Shown: positions 25,301 to 34,700 of the stretch, piece after piece
How the letters are laid out: each line of letters opens with the position of its first letter
How positions within the stretch are numbered: the stretch's first letter is position 1
From: Malachius bipustulatus
Lineage: Eukaryota > Arthropoda > Insecta > Coleoptera > Melyridae
Direction of reading: 5' to 3'
NCBI GenBank assembly: GCA_910589415.1
Contig: OU342635.1
Span: 11,594,001-11,658,000, forward strand
Length of the DNA stretch: 64,000 nucleotides
Notes under the pieces: model-generated
Seen by the model: only the letters and a program-made list of their open reading frames with translations
Told to the model about the DNA's origin: nothing
The model's database searches: none
Program-made: the position numbers and the translations under genes

Positions 25301-27877
25301 GATTTTAAGATCTTAGATCCAGCGACATTGCGTTCTAGTCCTTCTAGTTAAAGATTGCAATAGGTATGTGACGAAATGATTCAAAATAAAAAGCCCCCAA
25401 AGATGTAAATATAAAGATAATAAAAACCTTCTTGCGCATCAATCGCAGAAATAGTGTATTTTTATGCGATTCAATAATAAATATTTTCTTCCTATTTTTT
25501 TTTATAATGAATTTAATGAAAAATAATCCGATTTTTTTTTGGGAAAACTCCACCTACCTACAAAAAAAAAAGAATGATCCTCTCGTGGATGCGAACCCGC
25601 TCCAACAGTTAGCAAGTCAAGGATGTAACAAACTGAGCCACACGGTGCGTTTCGAATTTGTAGTGATGATGGGGTAGATATATGTAGTACGTCAGGTACC
25701 TACATCTACTCATTTTATTTTTTAAACTGGTCATATCTCAGTTATTAAAAAACCAATTTGAATACTTTTTTCACCTGCATGTAGGTGATTTAATTGTCGT
25801 TGCGATTGCTCTTCTAATTTTCAGAACCATTCATAATTGAATGTGAAAAAAAATAAAAAAGAAATTGCGAACCATTTCATCGATTTAATAATTTTATATA
25901 AGTGTAAGCTAATTTTGCACAAGCGAAAAACTTTTTTATCTTTCGTTTAAAGTGCTACATTAATCGAGGCGAATTGAAGCTAAGACATCAAATTATATGT
26001 TAAAGCAAAAAAAAAAATGGAAAATTTCGGTTCAACTTCTTCAAAAATGGACTCATAAACGGTTATAGAATTGACACATTTTCACCCTTTTTCCTACCCA
26101 CGACACTGGCTTATTAATGGAAAATATGCTAATTTTATTGCATTAACTCAAATTTCCAATAATTTTCTTCAAATCCTGTTAATTTGATTTCAAAGTTTTT
26201 TTGCCATCTTGCTCATACAATGGTTCAAAAAATTGTCAATTTTCCGTTAATGTTCAAAAAATTCAAATGGCCGCCATTTTGAAACGGCTCGGCCGATTTG
26301 GCTCAAGTGCAATACCAGACCACTCCTTGTGGACATCTTACTCTCACAAAAGTTTCAGCCCCCTAGATTGAAAACTGCGGCCAGAAACCGTGCCTCAAGG
26401 ACCGCATTTGGGGAACTTTGAAAGGACACCCTGTAGAAGTAACGTGACTTTTGGATTTTTTTTCAACGAAAATCTAAAGTCATTCCCAAGCTTTACAAGA
26501 ATCCAAAATTTCGTTCACTAATCTTGAAAGATAAAGCTACAGGAGCGTTTTTAAAATCGAAAAATCGTGATTTTGGAGAAATAAATAAATATATATATAA
26601 ATATATATATAAATATATATATATATATCGTGGGCAGGTGAATTTTGGAAAACCACTTTTTCGTGATCTGGGGGTCATGATCGGTGGACATTTGATGAGT
26701 TTGGGTGATTTTCGAAAAGTGATGTCGTCCTCAATAGTGTATTTTTTTGTTAAAAAATACACTAAAAGAATACCAAAAATATCAAAAATCCATCTGGCAA
26801 CTATGTCCTGTTCCTTGCCATAAAACTTCAACCTCATAAAAAAGAGACATAACCAAACTCCAGCCAATGATTGACAGCGGTTATACCCAGTGATTTCTAT
26901 CACCCTACACCATAACCCAATTCTTTTATAATAAGTGAACGGTGTATAGCAATAGGTGAACAGAAAAGTAGCAGATTTTTCAACACCCTGTACACTTCAC
27001 ACCATGGAAACTTTTAATCACCATAAACAGTTGAATAACATACAGGGTGTTGATTTTCAAAGCGGGCCATAGGGGATTAGCATTGCGAAAGTGGTTTTTG
27101 AGGATTCCTGCTCGCCGTTTAAACTGACAGAAATGGTTTTGGTATCAAAACGAAGCTAAAATTATTGCGCATAACGCTTGACATCAGAAATTAATTTAAT
27201 TTCACGTTGTCCTCTAAAATTATTCAGTAAAAATTCAAGTAATTGTTAATGTTTAATCACAAAATAGCATGCCTTGCCTAAACTATAATGACGTTTCTAC
27301 GTTTCGACAATCCAATAATAAAACTTTATAAGTCAGTAGGTAATAATAAAGTTTGGTTCTATTATTGGATTGTCAAAACCTAGAAACGTCATTATTGTTT
27401 AGGCAAGGCATGCTATTACATTAACAATTACTTGAATTTTTACTGAAGAATTTTAGAAGACAACGTGAAATTAAATTAATTTCTGATGTCAAGCGTTATG
27501 CGCAATAGTTTTAGCTTCATTTTGATACCAAAACCATTTCTGTCAGTTTAAACGGCGAGCAGGAATCCTCAAAAACCACTTTCGCAATGCTAATCCCTTA
27601 TGGCCCGCTTTGAAAATCAACACCCTGTATATAAAATCCAGCATTTTAACAGAGAGCTCTCGATTGGTCATGTTGTTTATTTGCATATTTATTTGTGTTG
27701 CCAGGTTGGGTAGCAGTGACTGGTGGTTATGAGATGGAGTATAAGCTTCAAGCGTGGACTCCAGAGAAGAGGGGAGCCTATGTCAGAAATAGTCTGTTGT
27801 CAAAGTCAGTAACTTTGAGAGGTGCTAGGATACGAGACTCTCCAGCTTATAGGATGAATAAAATGTACATACCGTAA
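19359..27877 (+). CDS. NOA1: NOA1, circularly permuted mitochondrial GTPase
   Basis: This is the YqeH/NOA1-type GTPase, which in animals supports mitochondrial ribosome assembly and translation. Exons are 19359-20099, 20154-20282, 21031-21195, 21409-21592, 21667-21795, 21852-22084, 22631-22896, 22959-23179 and 27705-27877. They sum to 2241 nt, giving 746 aa plus TAA. The N-terminus is basic and hydroxylated, suiting a mitochondrial presequence. A four-Cys zinc motif (C237, C240, C276, C279) precedes the GTPase motifs, which run in permuted order: G4 NKVD (344-347, split by an intron), G5 SAKTG (385-389), G1 GCTNVGKSS (413-421) and G3 DTPG (557-560). An acidic linker (about 135-225) separates the presequence from the zinc motif. 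The exon 3 acceptor is ambiguous by 6 nt because two AGs precede GTTTCACC. The last intron is 4.5 kb and full of repeats. Confidence 0.94.
20577..20941. mobile_element. 365-bp foldback element in NOA1 intron 2
   Basis: The left arm from ATAATGAAATTAGGAATTAT to about 20750 is an almost perfect inverted copy of the right arm from about 20771 to 20941. The loop is only about 20 bp, so the transcript would form a hairpin of roughly 170 bp. Few mismatches were seen (for example GGGATTGCAGTC versus GGGATAACAGTC), implying recent origin or gene conversion between arms. It has no ORF. Confidence 0.88.
23285..23360 (-). repeat. tRNA-like segment (pseudo-tRNA or SINE head)
   Basis: Read on the minus strand, the segment is 76 nt. 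It has A-box-like TAGTCTAGTGGTCAGAAT, B-box GGGTTTGATTCCC, and ends TGTGTT/AAACACA that pair. The anticodon stem is imperfect and the loop is too long, so a functional tRNA is unlikely. A tRNA-derived SINE head or a tRNA pseudogene fits better. Confidence 0.4.
25576..25650 (-). repeat. tRNA-like segment with A and B boxes
   Basis: On the minus strand it reads CGCACCGTGTGGCTCAG, then TTAGCAAGTC complement, then AGCGGGTTCGCATCCACGAG. The GGTTCGCATCC block is a near-canonical B box and TGGCTCAGTTTGTT an A box. The cloverleaf is not convincing, so it is listed as a probable SINE-type tRNA head. Confidence 0.35.
26578..26632. repeat. AT-rich microsatellite
   Basis: This is a run of TATA/AAATA units between two unique-looking flanks. 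It is a simple repeat inside the NOA1 last intron. Confidence 0.85.
27041..27629. mobile_element. 589-bp foldback ending TACAGGGTGTTG
   Basis: The left end TACAGGGTGTTGATTTTCAA is mirrored exactly by the right end TTGAAAATCAACACCCTGTA. The arms stay nearly identical for about 280 bp to a short centre near 27330, for example GCATGCCTTGCCTAAAC and its complement. There is no ORF. It lies 75 bp upstream of the last NOA1 exon, so the pre-mRNA would place a long hairpin next to that acceptor. Confidence 0.9.
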
Positions 27878-28757
27878 TAGCTTTTGTTACTGATTTTCCC
27901 ATTCCTCTTTCCTTTCTTTCGTGGATTATACCCGCAGAGTTCCTGTATCGTCATCAATAGCCTTTATGACAATGACCTGGATATTTATTTATCACAGACT
28001 CAGCAGCAGCACAGTTTTGTGTGTCAGATTTAGATGAGAAAAATATAAACACAGGGTTCTACTTTATAGTAGTTTTATGTTACTAGCAAAAAAAACATGA
28101 AAAAGGCCATTGAATAATCTAAAACAATACTTTTTATTTCTAAATTAAGAACCACTCGGATAAGTGTCAAATCATGGAGAAAACGTCGATCAAATCACAA
28201 AGAAAATTTCACAAATTGATCATGAGGTAAGTTTTCTTTTTGGAATGGATCATGTTGCTTGAAATGTTTGCCTGAAATGTACCATAAGTACCTATTTGAC
28301 AATAGATCTTCTATTTCAATATTTTTATAGAAAATTAAGAAGGAAACGGTATAATTCTAGATACATAAGACTTATAAGAGTAAATAGATAGGTGTGTAAA
28401 CAATGTCGTTATAATCGATTTTCACTGTGGTATTAATGTGATTTCTGATTGGATCAAATGAATTTTTACAATCAAAAACAATTAGATATTATGAATCAAA
28501 TATTAATTAATAAAACACACCCATATAGAAAAATATTTTTCTATTCGATAACATTCAAAGTCATTAATTATTTATACATAAGTAAACAAAAAAAAAAATA
28601 CAATGCTTTACATTATTCTATGTACTATCACATAATACGATTGATACTATACAAATTATAACTAACTTATAATAATAAATATTGAACAGAAATTGCATTA
28701 TTCGTGTCAATATTCTGAGTGAGTAGTGGTACTTGGACAGGTGCTGGTCGATGGTCG
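27878..28757. other. Convergent NOA1/FAM107 3' spacer
   Basis: This AT-rich spacer lies between the NOA1 stop (+) and the FAM107 stop (-). It should contain both 3' UTRs. No convincing ORF or repeat end was seen. Confidence 0.5.
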
Positions 28758-31700
28758 CTACTTGGCCTCGGTCCGAGCCCTTAGCTTCATCCTCGCCTCC
28801 AAGAATTCCTTGTTTATCACCTTGTCATCTTCATTCTTAAACAGAGAGGATAAGAATCGCGCGTTTGGTTAACCTAAAACAGTTACCTTTTCAGGATTGT
28901 TTTGTAGTCTTTTGGCTCTGTCGGCGATCACCTTCTCCAGCTCGGGAGTATTGCCGGAAGTATTGTTCTCCAGTTCCTTCTTCGCTATGTGGTCCTTCTG
29001 CCTGGCCAGTACCCGCTGCAGCTCTGTCTTCTGATTCAGGACATTCTTACCACTACAGAACAAACAAACAAACAATAATACATATTTTGTTAGTATCTAC
29101 TACCTTCCTGCATAGCAACAAGTGATATATTTATGGACATGGTCTTAAAGAGTAATTATTCTTGGTGCAATGGATCAAACAATACCCACAACCCCAAAAA
29201 TTGGCAACAGACTTTTTCAGCAACCTAATTCAGTTCCAGTGTGTGTGTATATTCCATTCCGATGTTTTTAAATTCAGAGTTGGCTATGGAAAATTTGAAT
29301 TATGTTGGTACCTCTTCGAATACTGAGCTTTGAACTACTACCTTTGATTTTAATTTGTCCTCCTTGTGGTACTCCAGAGGTAACTGGGAACTCTTGACAT
29401 AAAATGTTTTTTATTTTCACTGCTTGTTTCCTGTTTGATAAAAAATCACTTGACCATTTCAGTAGTGAATAAGAATAGAAATACAAACCCTATCGAATGC
29501 CTTCGCGAAATCGATATAAATAGTATCAACCTGCTGGCGATTTTCTAGAGCTTTCAGAATGTTGTCCTGATATTCAAGAAGATTTGAACCTCTGAGGAAA
29601 CCATGTTAGGGGAAACTAATTAGAGCGTAAAAAGGAAGCAAGTGCATAATTTCAACTGAATACATATCTCAGAAAACAAGGGAGTTATGAATAAAAAGTT
29701 CTTTTAAAATTTAACTTTAACACCCTGTGTCTTAAAAGAGGGACGCCTATGTGAAAAATGGCATAAGGAAAGCCCCATTATTTTAGACCAAGCAAAAAAT
29801 AGTTATTTTTTTTCAAAAATAATAAAAGAATACCGATGGTGCCATCACATGCGAAATAGTCCCCTTTATCTTTTTTTTTTAACAACTTTTAATGCCAAAA
29901 ATAGCTTTTTTTTATTATAAAAGAAAAACTGATGAGGCAATTTAAATGGTCCCAATGGACGAATTGTAGAGAAATTAAAATACGAAAAAAATGAGAGCTG
30001 AAACAAACCGATCGGTTCATTATTAAGAGAGATAAAAATGTTTTGTTTTTTTAATTCGTAAAGTCGTCATTTTTGAGTTGTAGTGCAGGCTCTTTGCGAG
30101 ATAGTCCATATTGATAGGTACCATGTGATGTGCAAAGCAGACAGACACTGTCAGATATTAGTTTTCGTGTAAGTAATTGCAATCAGAAGTTCTTCATAGC
30201 ATATTTTGCAGCGAGGTTGGATGCTCTGGCTGCTATGCTCTCTTTCACTCCTTGCAGTATTATTGTATTATAGATCAATTAAATAATGTAATGTCCTGTT
30301 ATAAGTTTGAAATGATGTAATTCGAGATGTGTCTGGTGCCAAATCAATAAATAAATAAATAAATAAAAAGCATGTGGATAGGCAGTGAGCTATGTGGTCT
30401 GTACAAATAGTAATAATTGGTTTGTCCTTCAGTGGAAAAGGTCAAATACAAATTGATCATAGGTGCCAACAGAAAAGCAGTAAATTTCAATGAACTCTGA
30501 AACTTACAGTCTTTTTCTTTTGGTTTTCCTCTTTTCTCAATTGCTTTTCCTATTTATGTACAGCTTTTCCTATTTATGTACAGTGTCAGTATCATAAACA
30601 TTGGAAAAGTATTTGGTATAAAAGGAATCTTATTTTTCAAAAGAGGAATTTCAATTGAAAAATCACACTGACCTTTGATAAATGGGAAAAGCAATTGACA
30701 AAAGACGAAAACCAAAAGAAAAAGACTGGCAATAACCAAGACCTAAAACAACTTACATCCGTTGGTTGAACAGCAGCTCCTTGTGCAAGCTCTGGCGCTC
30801 GGTGTTCTCCTTGACGGGGTTGGGGGGCTTCCGGGGCATAATTAGACCGTGCTCGGTGACGGCGGGTGGCGAGGGCGACTTATGCGGGCGCTCGGGGATC
30901 ATTGCCGCCCTAGACTCGCCCTCTTCTGAAACAATAAATAATCAGAATATTCATTTCGGATTTTGACTTTACAATGAGCAACAATAATAATTATTAGAGT
31001 AATGACAATATTCAAAAATCGGTTCCGAATTTGACATTTTTTTTTTTTTAAATTTCCAAAGTGGCGACCCCGCCTTGATTTTTCAAGAACTAAGTAACCG
31101 TGAATACTTACGATGTCAATTGACACCATACCCCCCCCCCCCCCCTGCAGCACAAACTGAACGGTCTGAAGAACTCCTTCATTTTTTGGACGCAAGAATT
31201 TGCCATCCTATTTCAATCTACTATAGATTCGGTATATTAATATGATGAATGTCCTGGCCTGGAGCACGCGAACCCGAAGCCAGATGATGCTTTAAAACGC
31301 ATTTTTCAGACAAACACATCAGGTACCACCACTGCGGGCATTCTTTGCTACATTAAATCTGCAGCTGCAGCATTCGTTAAGAGTTTACTATCAGATCCAG
31401 TAACGCCGGCTAGGTGTTGAAACAATCCAGAAATGTAAGGATGCAAAAGAATGAGGATTGGGCTTACAGAACAGAAGAACTAGCAATTGCAAAATTTGCA
31501 ATAAAAACTGCAAATTTCGTATTTTTACATTTATTCAAAATAAAATAAGGTACAGGCACGTTGCCATGAGACACCCTGTACATATTTGAGCCCGAGTAAG
31601 GATTTTTATGACGCAAATCCACTAAGTTGCCGCAGGTAACTTGATGTTTCAATAATTGAAGAATATCTATTAACAACTGGGACATCCAGTCTCTGCAGTA

Positions 31701-34700
31701 CAAGCACTACAAGCGACGGGTATAGATAACCTTGAAGGTGCAGTAAGAAATACTTACTGTAGTTTGTCATTACTTTCTGCAAGGATATTCCCTGGTGCAA
31801 TTAAATTTATTACGGGAAGTCAGAGCCGCTGACTTTCCACAAGGGGCAATAGCCCTTGAGGCTACTTGAAAACTTCTGACACTTGGGCTTTACCACAGCC
31901 ATAAGATATTTATTTATTTATTTTACTGGAGAAATGTAAGTTCAAAGAATCTCCCAAAGCAGATACGTTGCTAACATTATGATTTTTGTAATTTAACCAG
32001 CCTTCCATCTTTTATATTTTGCCTCATGTGCAAAATAATGTTTTTAAATCCCTTTGTCGGTAATTTAGTTGTTTGTAATAATAATAATTATTATTTGTTC
32101 GACATGTGCTTCCGCACATAAAACTCTGTACATATAACCCAAGCACCAGTCGTCAGGTTGAAGTCGCGTCATTAAATTTTTATGGACTTCAGCTTGCTTT
32201 TTTGGTTTCGCTGAGAAGAGTTCTATTTAAATTTATGTTTCCAGTTAATTGGGGGTAATTGCCTCTCTGTACTCATGTCACAATACATATGGAGATCTGT
32301 GGAATAATAATTGAAGTTAACATGCAGGTCCGCACTGCTGGCAGTCTCATAAGTAGAATGTTATAAAAATCGTTATAACCCGTTCGTTTGTCTATATCGG
32401 TGCGTATTGATGAATATTTTACTGTTAACCTGTAATTAGGTTAATGTAAAAAAAAGGTAAAGGTACAGAGAGGGGAGGGGAGGACACTTTTCGAGGATTG
32501 GCTCCACCGCCCCAATTGATCGCATATTATATTTTTCATAAACATTCGCAAATAAATTTAAAAAACAGTGCGGGCCCACGCAGCTAGGATCAAACCTGGC
32601 GAAATTATTCCTCATTTAGAACCAAAATCTAAAGAATCGGTGCAAATATATTTATATCTGATGGGTTGCATCGGAAGTGATTCATTTCCAGAAACACTTT
32701 GTTTATTCGCGTATTTATTGACTTGAATATCGTGATTCAACAATGGCAGTATGTCCGCCAATTTTCGAGAATCTTGTTAAAGTCGTAATTCGCGAAAAGA
32801 AGATAATAACTCGGTAATTGCGTTCGCGGACTTGACTGTTGTTGAGATAATTGCATAGAAACAGAAACAATTTATTTTCTCGATATGTAGATAAAAGGCA
32901 AAAGATAAATAATTGAGGTAAGATACAGGTGAGGCTTCCCTCGTTCGTACGACACCGACACGACATACCACCATGGCAGCCTAGACTATCTTCCAATTCT
33001 CCGCTTATCGGTTCCTGATCGCGCGCTCTGGATGGTTCCGCCATCCCTTTATGTCATCTGTACTTTCTTCCATTGGCTACTTAACGCGCGTCTGTTTTCC
33101 GCTCTTTCCAGTTATACCATTTTAGGTATGTACGATGCCCGCTAGGTGATATCGCGATCGTAAACCATAACTGACCTAAAAGGTCCGTGAATTTTGACAC
33201 GCTGTCGTTTAGAGAAGGTTGTTAAAATAAAAATTATATCTAGGATGCAAATTAGGCTATACCCCATAATCATGCGACATATTACATTATTTATTTTATT
33301 ACAAACGTGCAGTAGATACTATTTAATAAGATGAGGTTATTTTACCTGAACGGTAGTAAAATGATTGCTAATTAGTAAAATGTTTGAAGCAAGGATATAA
33401 TAAGAAGAAATGATTAGACAGATAAGCTAAGTTATGATGCCTTAGTTTCCCTCGCAATCGGACTTCGGAAGATAGAGGCTGAGTTCAAAGCACATTGAGA
33501 GGCCGCCGAATCACGATTTGTATCAGATGCCACGTGAGATCTGAGTCCTCGTAGTCCGTAGTTACTGCCGGATACCTTATTCTCGGCCCTCTAGCTATGC
33601 CACTGAGGCCGAATTTAAAGCGCAAAGACCTCCGTCAACCAACCGATTGAAGCTATAACAAGAATACCAACTAATAAGAAGCCAAATTGCGGTGACAATA
33701 TTAGAACTGTCATTTAAAAACCAAGACCAAAAGCCACTGACAATCGGTATGTTCACCTGACGTCAACTGTTGCGTTGTTGGGGTAGCGCTTGCGTTCGAC
33801 CTTCCAAACTAAAAAACTGCTCTAAACACAAACGGCAATTTGCTGAACAATAAAAGCCATAAACTTTGTTTCGCGTACTAAACTTACCGGTACGGATGTC
33901 GCCAAATCTCGACGTTCGAACCCGCATCCGTGCGCTCCCTTCGTGCCAAATGCTCGGTGCAGACAGCAGCTCGCACTGGATGGATTTATCCGCGGTCGTT
34001 ACCGGAGCTTGCATGAGGCCGACATGTTGACGGGGCGCTGGTTCGCACGAGTAGTCGCCTTCATAGCGTCCTCGCTTGACTATCTGCTCCTCGTCCAAGC
34101 ATGCACAATCGTGTGACACGACTCCAGTCCTCTTGCACCGCGAGCAAAATAGTCTCCAACGCACGGTACAGTCGCTGTGGAAGTGACCCATCTCGCCACA
34201 TCGCCAGCACAAAATGGAGTCTGGAGTGATGTCGGGTCCGGTCGGCCGATATCCCAAACTGCTGGAAAATTGCTCTGAGAGCGGCGCCGGTTCATCAGGA
34301 TGTACCGCTTCGGTAGTGGATGGTTGTGTCGTGGGTTGGGGGGTAGTGGTTAACGGTTCCTCCGCACACGACCACGGAGGTTCAGTCTTAATTCCTGCGG
34401 CGAAGATGGATGGTCGGTAGATCGGATACTCGTCCATCATCTGCCAAAAGTGACTCACTTCGCCACATGGAGTGATGTCGCATCCGCTCTGCCGATATCC
34501 CAAACTAGAGGACATTGGCTCCGAAGGTGGCATCGGTTCGTCAGGATATATTGCTTCGGTCGCGACCGGCGGAGTCTCATTGTCTATCGGCTCATTGTCT
34601 ACCCGTGGGTCGGCGGGGATGCGGATGCGCATTACGCGTCCTGACTCGGTTTGCACTGTCAGGCGGAACCGCCGGTCAGTTCTTGCTCCTGCCGGTCGCA

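Larger units (their letters stand above)
23180..27704. other. NOA1 last intron, repeat-filled
   Basis: This 4.5-kb intron ends in a 173-nt final exon. It contains a tRNA-like segment at 23285-23360, a second tRNA-like segment near 25576-25650, an (AT)n tract at about 26585-26630, an ACACCCTGTA end near 26428, and the 589-bp foldback at 27041-27629. No host exon was recognised in it. Confidence 0.7.
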
